A stretch of DNA of 64,000 bases. Source: DASUPK01 sp963801055 (GTDB taxonomy: Bacteria > Actinomycetota > Thermoleophilia > Solirubrobacterales > 70-9). Positions within the stretch are counted from its first letter, which is position 1; each line of letters begins with the position of its first letter. A program made the position numbers and the translations under genes. Location of the stretch: positions 1 through 64,000 of the forward strand of contig CAWDDE010000008.1 in NCBI GenBank assembly GCA_963801055.1, written 5' to 3'. Positions 15,930 through 25,398 of the stretch are shown in pieces. The notes beneath the pieces are model-generated. The model had not been told where the DNA came from. It made no database searches and saw only the letters and a program-made list of their open reading frames with translations.

Positions 15930-15965
15930 TAGTATATGCATACGCATGCAATGTGTCAACACAAT
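15930..15965. promoter_or_regulatory. Palindromic operator candidates, MarR/MFS divergent region
   Basis: Two palindromes lie side by side in an AT-rich pocket: TGCAT and ATGCA around ACGC (15937-15950), and TGTGT and ACACA around CA (15952-15963). A TATAAT-like box (GTATAATG) lies farther right at about 15985. Their place between the divergent MarR and efflux genes fits MarR binding sites. Confidence 0.55.
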
Positions 15966-16023
15966 ATGTAAATGCAACTTTGCCGTATAATGCGGCCCCG
16001 TAGGGGCGCGAGGAGAGCGTGAG

Positions 16024-16434
16024 ATGTCGCCGCAAGCACCTGTCAAGAACGACCATCTTCTGAATCAGTGGACTGAGCTCGAGGCGGCGCACGCCCGGGT
16101 GAGGGAGGCGCTCGAGCGGATGCTCGAACGCACGCACCAGCTCTCCCTGAGCGAGTACGAGGTGCTCCGCCGCCTCGCCGGAGCCGATGCCCCCAAAGGC
16201 CGCCGGATCCAGGACCTCGCCGACGAGGTTCACCTGAGCCAGAGCGCCCTCTCCCGGCTGGTGGGCCGGCTTGAGGAGGTCGGCTACGTCACCCGCGCAA
16301 CCTGCGACTACGACCGCCGGGGGATCTTCGCCTGTATCACCGACGCGGGCCGCAAGGCACAGGAGAAGGCACACCCGACGTACGTGGCGGTTCTCGCCGA
16401 GACGCTGGGCGAGGGCCGGTCGGCCACCGCCTGA
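16024..16434 (+). CDS. MarR-family transcriptional regulator
   Basis: This 136-residue winged-helix protein has the recognition region IQDLADEVHLSQSALSRLV (about 62-80) and wing residues ATCDYDRRGIFACITDAG (about 95-112), where the DRRG motif is the family hallmark. AGGAGAG precedes the ATG. It presumably controls itself and the divergent DHA2 pump; the effector is unknown. Confidence 0.92.
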   Translation: MSPQAPVKNDHLLNQWTELEAAHARVREALERMLERTHQLSLSEYEVLRRLAGADAPKGRRIQDLADEVHLSQSALSRLVGRLEEVGYVTRATCDYDRRGIFACITDAGRKAQEKAHPTYVAVLAETLGEGRSATA

Positions 16435-16641
16435 CCCGCGGCGCATCTCGGCCAAAGGCGGCGGAACAGGAGGCCGGCAGGAGCTGACCCGGCGGCACTC
16501 CGGTGTCAGACTCGGACGACTGCGCGCCGCTAAGAGCGGTCCTCGAGCACCTCGACCGCGGCCCTGAATGCCCGTGTTGTACCCCCGGGAACGGGCTCCC
16601 ACGCGCCCGCGGTCAATGCCCGCCCGGGATAGCATCGCGGT

Positions 16642-17400
16642 GTGAGCGAGATCCGGGCCGACATCGTGGGGGAGGCGAAGCGCATCCTCGAGCTGGCCAA
16701 CGCGGAGCGGGTGCCGTTGCGGGCTCTCGGCGGGGTGGCGATCGTTCTGCGAGCGCCGAAGCCGCTCCCCGACGCACTCACGCGCACCTACGGCGACGTC
16801 GACTTCGTCACCGCGAAGGGCTCCTCTGGGGCCGTCCAGAGTCTGTTCCGCGCGACCGGCTACGAGCCGCACGTGGCCTTCAACGCGCTCCACGGGACTG
16901 AGCGCCTGTTGTTGTTCGACAACGAGAACGAGCGTCAGGTGGACGTCTTCGTGGGTGGCTTCAAGATGTCGCACAAGATCCCGGTCGCCGATCGTCTCGA
17001 GCTGGAGCCCGACACGCTTCCGCTCGCCGAGCTCCTCGTCACCAAACTGCAGATTGCCGAGCTGAACGAGAAGGACGTCCGCGACGCGCTCGCCCTCTTC
17101 TACGGCCATCCCGTCGACGAGCGCGACGGCGACGCGATCAACTCGCAGCGGATCGCAAAGCTCTGCAGCGGCGACTGGGGTCTGTGGCGGACCATGACCG
17201 GCAATCTCTCGATCTGCCGCGACCGGCTCGGGCGCTACGAGCTCGAGGCCGCCCACGCCGAGCGGATCCACGACCAGATGGACGCTCTGCTGGCGCGGAT
17301 CGAGGAGGAGCCGAAGTCGCGCGGATGGAAGCTGCGGGCGAAAATCGGCGAGCGCAAGCGGTGGTACGAGTTGCCCGAGGAAGTCGCGGGAGGGCCGTAG
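16642..17400 (+). CDS. Nucleotidyltransferase-fold protein
   Basis: This 252-residue protein starts at GTG 16642. The order LGGVAIVLRAP (about 31-41) and TRTYGDVDFVT (about 52-62) matches the Gly-start helix and DxD strand of minimal or AbiEii-like nucleotidyltransferases. QVDVFVGGF (about 99-107) may supply the third acidic residue. No antitoxin-like neighbour is present, so a toxin role is not supported. It lies 107 bases upstream of the phosphoesterase gene. Confidence 0.7.
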   Translation: MSEIRADIVGEAKRILELANAERVPLRALGGVAIVLRAPKPLPDALTRTYGDVDFVTAKGSSGAVQSLFRATGYEPHVAFNALHGTERLLLFDNENERQVDVFVGGFKMSHKIPVADRLELEPDTLPLAELLVTKLQIAELNEKDVRDALALFYGHPVDERDGDAINSQRIAKLCSGDWGLWRTMTGNLSICRDRLGRYELEAAHAERIHDQMDALLARIEEEPKSRGWKLRAKIGERKRWYELPEEVAGGP

Positions 17401-17507
17401 ATCCTCTCAGCCGAAGCAGCCGGGCGAAGGCCCGGATGAGGCCGGTGCTGTTTACGGCTAAAGATTTCTGGCTTCTGATCCCCTGGCGGCGTATTGTTAG
17501 GTAGGTC

Positions 17508-18464
17508 GTGAGGCTGTTCTTCGCCACGGACATTCATGGCTCGGACACCTGTTGGCGGAAGTTCCTGAACAGCGGCAAGCACTATGAGGCCGACGTCATC
17601 GTGCTCGGCGGCGACATGACCGGGAAGGCGCTGATCCCGATCGTGGACAACGGCAACGACAGCTGGTACTCGAGCCTGCTCGAGAATCGCTACGACCTCA
17701 ACGGCCAGGACGAGGTCCGCGAGTACGAGGGGGCGGTCAGGCGCCGCGGCTACTACCCGTTCCGGACGACGCCCGACGAGCTGCGCGAGCTCCAGGGCGA
17801 CCAGGAGGGGACCACCAAGCTCTTCCACAAACTGATGCTGGGCCGGGTCGAGGAGTGGATGGAGCTGGCCGGCGAGAAGCTGGGGAAGAGCGGCCTTCGA
17901 TGCTTCGTCTGCCCCGGCAACGACGACCAGTTCGATGTCGACGAGGTGATCGCGCAGGCGCCCTATGTCGAAGCATGTGAAGGCCGGGTCGTCGAGATCG
18001 GCAGCGACGGGGAAGGCGGCTACCAGCTCGCGTCGACGGGTTGGGCGAACCGCACCCCCTGGGACACCTTCCGCGAGGAGGACGAGCCCGACCTCGGGAA
18101 GCGGATCGAGGAGGTCGTCTCGGCCGTGACCGCGCCACCCGAGCGCACGATCTTCAGCTTTCACTGTCCCCCCTACGGCTCCGGGCTCGACGAGGCGCCG
18201 GAGCTGACCGAGGACATGAAGCTCAAGCACGCCGGGCGGGCGCCGGTGCCGCTCGGCTCGACGGCCGTCCGCGAGGCGATCGAGAAGCACCAGCCGACCC
18301 TGTCGCTCCACGGCCACATCCACGAGTCGCGCGGGAACGCGAGGATCGGCAAAACGCTTTGCATCAATCCAGGCAGCTCATACGAACAGGGGGAGCTGCT
18401 CGGCGCCGTCGTCGACCTCGACGGCGGCAAGAAGGTCAAGCGGTTCGTATTGACTAGCGGATAG
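17508..18464 (+). CDS. Calcineurin-type metallophosphoesterase
   Basis: This 318-residue protein has all metal-site blocks in order: D8 and H10 (TDIHG), GGDM (34-37), GND (137-139), FHCPP (218-222) and HGHIHE (268-273). It is therefore a binuclear-metal phosphoesterase; the substrate is not predictable. GTG start with a weak upstream purine stretch. The APC permease gene follows after 11 bases, so co-transcription is possible. Confidence 0.92.
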   Translation: MRLFFATDIHGSDTCWRKFLNSGKHYEADVIVLGGDMTGKALIPIVDNGNDSWYSSLLENRYDLNGQDEVREYEGAVRRRGYYPFRTTPDELRELQGDQEGTTKLFHKLMLGRVEEWMELAGEKLGKSGLRCFVCPGNDDQFDVDEVIAQAPYVEACEGRVVEIGSDGEGGYQLASTGWANRTPWDTFREEDEPDLGKRIEEVVSAVTAPPERTIFSFHCPPYGSGLDEAPELTEDMKLKHAGRAPVPLGSTAVREAIEKHQPTLSLHGHIHESRGNARIGKTLCINPGSSYEQGELLGAVVDLDGGKKVKRFVLTSG

Positions 18465-18475
18465 GAGGAGACGAA

Positions 18476-20105
18476 ATGGAGAGTGCAGCGGGCAGACCCG
18501 ACGAGTTGGCGGAGCCTTCGCTATTTGCCCGTAAGGCGACGGGACTGGTCCGAGGCTGGGCGGTCCGTGACGCGTTCATCTACGCGTTCTTCTCGATCAA
18601 CCTGGTGACGCTCGGGTTCTTCATCTTCACCTATGCGACCTTCATCCCCGACGGGAGCCTGTTGTGGGCCGTCCTGCTCTCCGGGGGCTACCTGCTGTTG
18701 CAGGCGGTCACCTACGCGTCGTTGGTGGCGGCGATGCCCCGCGCTGGCGGCGACTACGTTTGGATCAGCCGCACTCTCGGCGGCGGGATCGGCTTCGTGC
18801 TCGCGGCCTGCGGCTGGTGGTTCATCCTCTGGCACTGGGTCCCGATCTACGCCAACATCCTCAACGTCGAGGTGATCGTGCCGCTGGCCTCGATCATCGG
18901 CTGGGACGGCGGAGTCACCTTCTTCTCCGAGGACAAGGGCCTGTTCTGGGCCTCGGTCATTACCGCGATCCTCGCCTCGATCCTCGTCGCGGTCGGGGTC
19001 CGGACCTACGCTCGGGTCCAGAAGATCTGCTTCTACGGCGGACTGATCGGGCTCGCCTTCATGTTCGTCCTGCTGCTGGTCAACTCGAAGACCGACTTCA
19101 TCTCGGCGCTCAACAACGAGGGAGCCGACGTGCTGGGCGCGAACGGCGACCTCTACGCCGGAACCCTGAAGGAGGGTGCTGTGGGCACGAGCACGTCCGA
19201 CAATGTCGGCACCCTCGGCCCGCTCAGCGGGATCTTCCTGCTGATCCCGTTCATCGTCTTCTTCAACCTCTGGTCGAACTGGGGAGCGACCCTGTACGGT
19301 GAGGTGCGCGGCGCCTCGGACTTCCGCAAGAACATCGCCGCGATGGGCGGGGCGCTGGTCGTGACGACCGTTCTCGTGGCGATCTCGTTCCTCCTGTTCG
19401 CGAAGACGTTCGGCTGGGATTTCTACAACGCCGCCAACGGCGCCTATTGGGCCGGCACCGGGCCGATCGGCCTCTTCCCATATCCCGCGCAGCTCGCCTC
19501 GTTCCTGATAGGCGGCGCCTTCTGGCAATTCCTGCTGGTCGGCCTGATGTCGCTCTGGTTCTTCGGCTGGGTCGGGACCGTGTTCCTGTCATCGACGCGG
19601 GTCGTGTTCGCGACCGCGTTCGACCGGGTCCTGCCCGAGGGCGCGGCGAAGGTGAGCAAGAGCGGCGTTCCCTACGTCGCGCTGGCGCTGATGCTGATCC
19701 CGTCGATACCGATCTCCTGGCTCTACGCGTTCAACAGCGACTTCTTCAGCTGGACGCTGGCGACGACGATGGTGATCGCGATCACCTTCGCCGGATCGGC
19801 GATCGCCGCGGCGATATTGCCCTGGCGCAAGCCCGAGATCTACAACGCCTCGCCCATCGCCAAGTACCGCGTGCTCGGCCTGCCTCTGATCACCGTCACC
19901 GCGATCGGCTTCCTGGCGCTACTGGTGTTCTGCCTGATCAAGTGGCTGTTCGACGACGTCTATGCGATCAACGACAGCGGGCTCGCTGATCTACATGGGC
20001 TCGCTCTACGTGCTGGCGTTCGCGATCTACGCCGTGTCCAGGATCTGGCGCAAGCGCCAGGGAATCGACATGACGATGGTCCACAAGGAGATCCCGGTCG
20101 AGTAG
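18476..20105 (+). CDS. APC-superfamily permease, frameshifted near the 3' end
   Basis: The main frame codes for about 12 membrane helices of an amino acid/polyamine/choline permease with the first-helix signature RDAFIYAFFSINLVTLGFF. At GGG 19979-19981 the frame fails. Removing one G gives SLIYMGSLYVLAFAIY and an end KEIPVE at TAG 20103-20105, about 542 residues. Without the correction the frame continues in basic nonsense to 20341, antisense to betA. Ribosome site AGGAGGAG. It probably imports choline or betaine for the cluster downstream; the substrate is inferred from context. Confidence 0.85.
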
Positions 20106-20117
20106 CCGAGACCTCGC

Positions 20118-21806
20118 TCAGGCGGGCCGCGGCGACGCCGTCGCCGCGGCCCCCTCGTGACGGTAGAACTCGATCGCCTGGGGCGGCAGTGGCGCGTTGC
20201 CGAGGATCAGGTCGGCGGCCTTCTCCGCCGTCATCATCACCGGGGCGTAGATGTTTCCGTTGGGGATGTAGGGGAACACCGACGCGTCGACGACTCGTAG
20301 CCCATCCGTCCCGTGGACCCGCATCGACAGCGGGTCGGTGACGGCGAGATCGTCGGTCCCCATCCTGCACGTGCACGACGGGTGCAGCGCGGTCTCGGCG
20401 TCCTTTGCCACCCAGTCGAGGATCTGCTCGTCGGTCTCGACTCCGGGCCCGGGCGAGAGCTCGCCTCCGTCGAGGTCGGCCCAGGCGGGCTGCGAGAGGA
20501 TCGTGCGCGTGATTCGAACCGCCTCCAGCCACTCGCGCCGGTCGTTCTCCGTCGAGAGGTAGTTGAAGAGCAGGGCGGGATGCCTGCGCGGGTCGGTGCT
20601 GACCACCTTGCAGGTGCCGCGGACGTCCGAGTACATCGGGCCGACGTGGACCTGATACCCATGGCCGCCTCCCCCGGGCGGCAGCGTGCCGTCGTAGCGC
20701 ACCGCGATCGGGAGGAAGTGGTACATCAGGTTCGGATAGGTCACCTGGTCATTGCTGCGCACGAAGCCGCCGGCCTCGAAGTGGTTGGTGGCGCCGGGGC
20801 CTGACTTGCGCAGGAGCCATTCGAGCCCGACCCTAGGGCGGTTCCTCATCGCGAAGTGGGGCGCCATCGAGACCGGCTGGGTGGCGGAGTGCTGGACATA
20901 GACCTCGAGGTGGTCCTGCAGGTTCTCGCCGACGCCGGGCAGGTCCTGGACGACCTCGATCCCGAGCGAGCGGAGCTCGGTCGCCGACCCAACGCCAGAG
21001 AGCTGGAGCAGCTGCGGCGAGTTGATCGCCCCGCCGCAGAGCACGATCTCCTCGGCCCCCGCCTGGCGCGTGCCGCGGCCCCGGCGCGCGTACTCGACGC
21101 CGACCGCACGGTTGCCCTCGAACAGGATCCGGGTCGCAAGCGCGAACGTCTCGACCTCGAGGTTGGGCCGCCCAATCACTGGATGGAGGTAGGCGCGGGC
21201 CGCCGACAGCCGCCGTCCCCGATGCACGTTGCGGTCGAAGGCGGCGAACCCCTCCTGGCGGTACCCGTTGACGTCGGGGGTCAGCCGGTACCCGGCCTCC
21301 TGGACGGCGGCGAAGAAAGCGTCGAAGAGAGGGCCGCGCGCCGGTCCCCGCTCCAGCACCAGCGGCCCGTCGTGGCCGCGGAAGGGATCGTCCGGCGCGG
21401 CGGCGAGGCAGTTCTCGATCCGCTTGAAGTAGGGCAGGCAGTTGGCATGGTCCCAGCTCGCCATGCCCTCGTCCGCGGCCCAGCGCTCGTAGTCCATCGG
21501 GTTGCCGCGCTGGAAGATCATCCCGTTGACGCTGCTCGAGCCGCCGAGGACCTTGCCGCGGGCGTGGTAGATGCGCCGGCCGCCCATGAACGGCTCCGGC
21601 TCGGACTCGTAGCGCCAGTCGTAGAACCGATTCCCGATCGGGAACGCGAACGCCGCTGGCATATGGATGAGCACGTCCCAGAGCCAGTCGGGCCTGCCGG
21701 CCTCGAGGACCAGCACCTGGTTGGCGGGATCCTCCGAGAGCCGGTTGGCGAGCACGCTGCCCGCCGACCCGCCGCCGACGATGATGAAGTCGAACCGCCG
21801 GGCCAT
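20118..21806 (-). CDS. betA: GMC-family choline dehydrogenase
   Basis: This 562-residue FAD enzyme has the N-terminal ADP loop GGGSAGS (11-17), the GMC signature around GKVLGGSSSVNGMIF (about 84-98) and the active-site region HPSCTCRMG (His 475) followed by an Asn in PNGNIY (518). These fit BetA-type alcohol oxidation of choline to betaine aldehyde. The next gene upstream (21820-23268) is an aldehyde dehydrogenase, which would complete the step to glycine betaine. The exact substrate remains an inference. Confidence 0.88.
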   Translation of the reverse strand: MARRFDFIIVGGGSAGSVLANRLSEDPANQVLVLEAGRPDWLWDVLIHMPAAFAFPIGNRFYDWRYESEPEPFMGGRRIYHARGKVLGGSSSVNGMIFQRGNPMDYERWAADEGMASWDHANCLPYFKRIENCLAAAPDDPFRGHDGPLVLERGPARGPLFDAFFAAVQEAGYRLTPDVNGYRQEGFAAFDRNVHRGRRLSAARAYLHPVIGRPNLEVETFALATRILFEGNRAVGVEYARRGRGTRQAGAEEIVLCGGAINSPQLLQLSGVGSATELRSLGIEVVQDLPGVGENLQDHLEVYVQHSATQPVSMAPHFAMRNRPRVGLEWLLRKSGPGATNHFEAGGFVRSNDQVTYPNLMYHFLPIAVRYDGTLPPGGGGHGYQVHVGPMYSDVRGTCKVVSTDPRRHPALLFNYLSTENDRREWLEAVRITRTILSQPAWADLDGGELSPGPGVETDEQILDWVAKDAETALHPSCTCRMGTDDLAVTDPLSMRVHGTDGLRVVDASVFPYIPNGNIYAPVMMTAEKAADLILGNAPLPPQAIEFYRHEGAAATASPRPA

Positions 21807-21819
21807 GGCGATCCGCGGC

Positions 21820-23268
21820 TCAGCCGGATCCGGAGCGGATCAGCACCGTCTGCAGCTCGGTCAGCGTGTCGATCGGATAGCGGCCACCGACCCGCCCGAT
21901 TCCGCTGTTCGACCGGCCGCTGCCGCCCCACGGCAGGTGCGGCTCCCAGTAGTTGGTCGTCTCGTTGATGTTGACGAGGCCCATGTGGACCGATTCCGCA
22001 AATCGCAGCCCTGCGCCGAGGTCGCCGGTGAAGACCGCGGCCATCAGCCCGAACGACTGCGAGTTCGTCTGCTCGATCGCCTCCTCGAGCGATCCAATCG
22101 ACACGATCGGCGCGATCGGCCCGAATGTCTCCTGGGTCGCCGCGATCGAGTCCGGCGGCACCCGGTCGAGCACGGTGGCAGGCCAATAAAGGCGCGTCGG
22201 GAAGCCGTCGGCGCGCGCCCCTCCTGTGACGACCTCGGCACCACGCTCGACTGCGTCGGCGACGTGCTCGTCCATCTTCGCGGCCCCGGCCTCCTTGTTG
22301 AGGGGCCCCAGGCTGGTCTCCTCTTCGAGCGGATCGCCCAGCCGGATGTCGCGCTCGACCTGCTCGGCGAGTCGTGCGACGAACTCCTCGCGCACCGCCT
22401 CGTGCACGAGCAACCGCTCGGCCGCGGAGCAGCTCTGACCGGCGCCGAGGAAGCAGCCGACCTGCGCGGCCTCGACCGCGGCCTCGAGATCGGCGTCGTC
22501 CATCACCACGAACGGGCCGTTGCCGCCCATCTCGAGGAGCTGCGCCTTGCCGGCGGCCTGGCGCGCGACCGTCAGGCCAGTTCGGGTCGAGCCGATGAAC
22601 CCGACAGCGTGCGTTCCGGGGTTGACCGCCAGCTCGTCACCAACCTCGGGGCCCGGCCCGAGCACGAAGTTGAAGACACCGGGCGGGATGTCGGCCTCGG
22701 CAACGCACTCGGCGAGAACGCCCGAGCACACCGCGGTCGACGGCGCCGGCGTCCAGACCACGGTGCAGCCACAGGCCAGGGCCGGCGCCAACATCTCGGC
22801 CGGCATCGTGTAGGGCCAGTTCCAGGGGGTGATCAGCCCGAGAACCCCGACCGGCCGCCGGAGCAGGAGCACCGTCCTGCCGGGAGCCGCGCTCTCCGGG
22901 ATCCGGCCCTCCAGGCGCTTCGCATCCTCGGCCGCCATCCGGAAGAACTCGATCAGCTCGCCGACCTCTCCCTCCGCCTCGGCCTTCAGCGGCTTGCCCT
23001 GGTCGAGGGCGCAGATCCGCGCCAGCTCGTCGCGGCGGCGCTCGCAGGCGTCGGCCACGCGATGGAGGAGCTCGGCGCGCTCGAATCCGGTCCGCGCCGC
23101 CCATGCCGGGAACGCGGCGTTCGCCGCCGCGATCGCACGCCGTGCGTCCTCGCGGCTTCCCTCGGCCACCGGCCCGAGCGACTCGCCGGTGGCCGGGCTG
23201 GTGGCCTCGATCGTCGCACCGTCGGCGGCGTCGGCCCAGTCCCCCTCGATGAACATGCGCGTTGCCAC
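21820..23268 (-). CDS. Aldehyde dehydrogenase, betaine-aldehyde type by context
   Basis: This 482-residue ALDH has catalytic Asn (PWNWP, N150), Glu (LEMGG, E246) and Cys (GQSCS, C280) all present. The cofactor-binding Lys of the usual KPA motif is Thr here (VWTPAP, T173), a substitution also expected to affect NADP binding. It lies 13 bases upstream of betA on the same strand, so a choline to betaine sequence is likely. Confidence 0.9.
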   Translation of the reverse strand: MATRMFIEGDWADAADGATIEATSPATGESLGPVAEGSREDARRAIAAANAAFPAWAARTGFERAELLHRVADACERRRDELARICALDQGKPLKAEAEGEVGELIEFFRMAAEDAKRLEGRIPESAAPGRTVLLLRRPVGVLGLITPWNWPYTMPAEMLAPALACGCTVVWTPAPSTAVCSGVLAECVAEADIPPGVFNFVLGPGPEVGDELAVNPGTHAVGFIGSTRTGLTVARQAAGKAQLLEMGGNGPFVVMDDADLEAAVEAAQVGCFLGAGQSCSAAERLLVHEAVREEFVARLAEQVERDIRLGDPLEEETSLGPLNKEAGAAKMDEHVADAVERGAEVVTGGARADGFPTRLYWPATVLDRVPPDSIAATQETFGPIAPIVSIGSLEEAIEQTNSQSFGLMAAVFTGDLGAGLRFAESVHMGLVNINETTNYWEPHLPWGGSGRSNSGIGRVGGRYPIDTLTELQTVLIRSGSG

Positions 23269-23351
23269 GATTTCGCCCTACTCCGGCGACCCCAGCATGG
23301 CCGTGGTCGGGATGATCGACACCGTGGCGAGGATCATAGGAGAGGGACGCC

Positions 23352-24125
23352 TTACCGAGCCACGCCCCGTCGCAACGGCGATCCGTCCTCCATCGAGCGG
23401 AACCATTCGAGCGGAACTCGCGGGGCCCGTCCATCGATCTCAGGGGCGCCGCGCCCGCCCGCCAGGTCGTCGAGATTGACCGTTCGCAGCTCGACGCTGA
23501 CCCGCGCGCGTTCCGAGACATTGGGCACGCTCGCGTGCAGGTGCGCCCCCGAGAAACAGAGGAGATCGCCGGGCTCGATCACAACCCGTAGCTCCGAGGA
23601 TGTATTCACAGGCTCGCTCGGCTCGGGCACGATCGGCAGATCCTCATCCGGCTCCCCGGTGCGGCGGCGCGAGCGGATCTCGTCCAGGTCCCACTCTGCG
23701 CTGGTGTTCGCGATCGGTCGAGACCAGTACTCGGGATAGAACGCAAGCGTGCGCTCGGTGGTGAGCGAATAGATCGTGGTCCACCAGTTCGTCTGCTGGG
23801 GGACGTTGGAGGACCACGTGTCCCGATGGGGTCCGATCCGCCCGATCTGACGCCCCGCACCCGGATCGACCGGCGGCACAACCCGCAGGTACAGCGAGTC
23901 CCAGTAGCTGCGGGAAGCGTCGACCCCGACGTATTCGAGCCCAGCGCGGAACAGTGCCGTCACCTCCGGCTCGCCACGGAATCGATTTCGCAGCCCGTCG
24001 ATCGCATCGAGGTCCACTTCCGTGATGCTCCCCAACGTCCCGCCGATCCACCCGTCGATCAGGCGGGCGGCTTCGAGCAGCGGCGGAACGCGTTTGAAGA
24101 CGACTAGGCCGCCTTCGAAGATCAA
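23352..24125 (-). CDS. PhyH-like Fe(II)/2-oxoglutarate dioxygenase
   Basis: This protein of 257 or more residues has the metal triad HRD (H100, D102) and a distal His in FSGAHLHAS (about 195). These are the hallmarks of phytanoyl-CoA-hydroxylase-like dioxygenases. Coding character continues upstream of TTG 24125: the frame reads STAVHIISPPLDDERRGE back to CTG 24182, which overlaps the stop of the methyltransferase gene. The true start may be that CTG. Role in the cluster is open; an oxidative demethylation or hydroxylation of a quaternary amine is possible. Confidence 0.78.
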   Translation of the reverse strand: MIFEGGLVVFKRVPPLLEAARLIDGWIGGTLGSITEVDLDAIDGLRNRFRGEPEVTALFRAGLEYVGVDASRSYWDSLYLRVVPPVDPGAGRQIGRIGPHRDTWSSNVPQQTNWWTTIYSLTTERTLAFYPEYWSRPIANTSAEWDLDEIRSRRRTGEPDEDLPIVPEPSEPVNTSSELRVVIEPGDLLCFSGAHLHASVPNVSERARVSVELRTVNLDDLAGGRGAPEIDGRAPRVPLEWFRSMEDGSPLRRGVAR

Positions 24126-24178
24126 CTCGCCGCGGCGCTCGTCATCGAGCGGCGGCGAGATGATGTGAACCGCCGTAC

Positions 24179-25375
24179 TCAGGATCCCGAGCTTCGCGCC
24201 AGGTCCTGCTTCGGAGTCTCCTTCTCCGGGTCGATGAAGGGCATCTCGACCACCGTCGCAGAGACCGTGCCGTCGGGCCGCTCGACCTCGAGCTCGGTGC
24301 CGAGCTCGGCGTGCTCGATCGGCACCATCGCGTAGCCGATGTTCTTCTCGAGCCGCGGCGAGAAGCAGGCCGAGGTCACCTCGCCGATGCGGTCGCCGTC
24401 TTTGTGGACTGGGAACAGGTCGATCATCGACCCATCGTTGTAGGCGCCGAGCCGCTCGCCGCCGATCTCCACCCCCACCAGCTTGCGCTTCGGCCCCTCC
24501 CGCTTGATCCGGGCCAGCGCCTCCTTGCCGATGAAGTCAGACCCCTGCTCGAGGTCGACCATCCAGCTGTAGCCCATTCCGACCTCGTAGGGGTTCGTGT
24601 CGTACCACATGTCTGCGCCGAGAGCGAGGATGCCGCCCTCGATCCGCCGGATGTGACTGGGACCGATCACGGCGAGGTCATGCGGCTCCCCTGCCTCGAG
24701 CACGGTCTCCCAGAGCTTGGCGCCGTTCTTGCTGGCCCCGTAGAGGTAGATCTCGTAGCCGAGCTCGCCCGTGTAGCCCGTGCGCGAGACCAGCACCCTC
24801 ATGCCCTCCAGCTCGTACGGGCGCAGGAAGTAGTAGGGGATCTCCAGGACGCTGTCACCGAACAGGTCGACCATGACCTCCTTCGACTTCGGTCCCTGGA
24901 CTTGGACCGGCCCGACGTCGATCTCCTGAATCTCGACGTCGTAGTCGGACTGGGAAGCGACGCCCCGGGCCCACAGCTCCACGTCGCTATCCGCCAGCGA
25001 TAGCCAGAAACGGTTCTCCTCCACGCGCAGCAGCACCGGGTCGTTGATGATTCCGCCGTCGGGCAGGCAGAGGAACACGTACTTGCACTGCTCGACCTCG
25101 CACTTGTTCAGATCGCGGGCGACCAGCAGGTTGGTGAATTCGAACGCATCGGGGCCGCTGACCTCGATCTGGCGCTCGACCCCGACGTCCCACAGCGTGA
25201 CGCCGTTCAGCAGCTGCCAGTACTCCTCGACTGGGTCCCCGTAGTGGCGGGGGTGGTACGTGTGGTTGTAGACGCTGTACAGGTTCACGCCGTGGCGCCG
25301 GGAGGCATAGAAGTACGGCGACTTCCGGATCCGCGTGTAGAGCAGGACGCCGGGGTGCTCATTGATCTCCGCCAC
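24179..25375 (-). CDS. DmdA/GcvT-like tetrahydrofolate methyltransferase
   Basis: This 398-residue protein starts at GTG 25375, preceded by AAGGAGG. The blocks VYNHTYHP, WDVGVERQIEVSGPDA, DPVLLR, WLSLADSDVELWARG and RIEGGILALG align with the DMSP demethylase DmdA branch of the GcvT family better than with glycine-cleavage T protein. DmdA transfers a methyl group to tetrahydrofolate, giving 5-methyl-THF. A metF-like gene lies 23 bases upstream, which fits. Here the donor could be glycine betaine; that is an inference from neighbours. Confidence 0.8.
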   Translation of the reverse strand: MAEINEHPGVLLYTRIRKSPYFYASRRHGVNLYSVYNHTYHPRHYGDPVEEYWQLLNGVTLWDVGVERQIEVSGPDAFEFTNLLVARDLNKCEVEQCKYVFLCLPDGGIINDPVLLRVEENRFWLSLADSDVELWARGVASQSDYDVEIQEIDVGPVQVQGPKSKEVMVDLFGDSVLEIPYYFLRPYELEGMRVLVSRTGYTGELGYEIYLYGASKNGAKLWETVLEAGEPHDLAVIGPSHIRRIEGGILALGADMWYDTNPYEVGMGYSWMVDLEQGSDFIGKEALARIKREGPKRKLVGVEIGGERLGAYNDGSMIDLFPVHKDGDRIGEVTSACFSPRLEKNIGYAMVPIEHAELGTELEVERPDGTVSATVVEMPFIDPEKETPKQDLARSSGS

Positions 25376-25398
25376 GTGGTGCTCCTCCTTCTCTCGAA

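Noticed and set aside
14112..16046. 644-codon minus-strand frame and a 495-codon plus-strand frame over the MFS gene
   Set aside because: Both are GC-rich shadows of the transporter gene; the 490-codon frame has the membrane pattern.
20106..20341. C-terminal extension of the APC permease
   Set aside because: Basic nonsense after a one-base frame break; the corrected frame stops at 20105.
21667..23739. 690-codon plus-strand frame opposite ALDH and betA
   Set aside because: Antisense shadow; the minus-strand proteins carry complete active sites.
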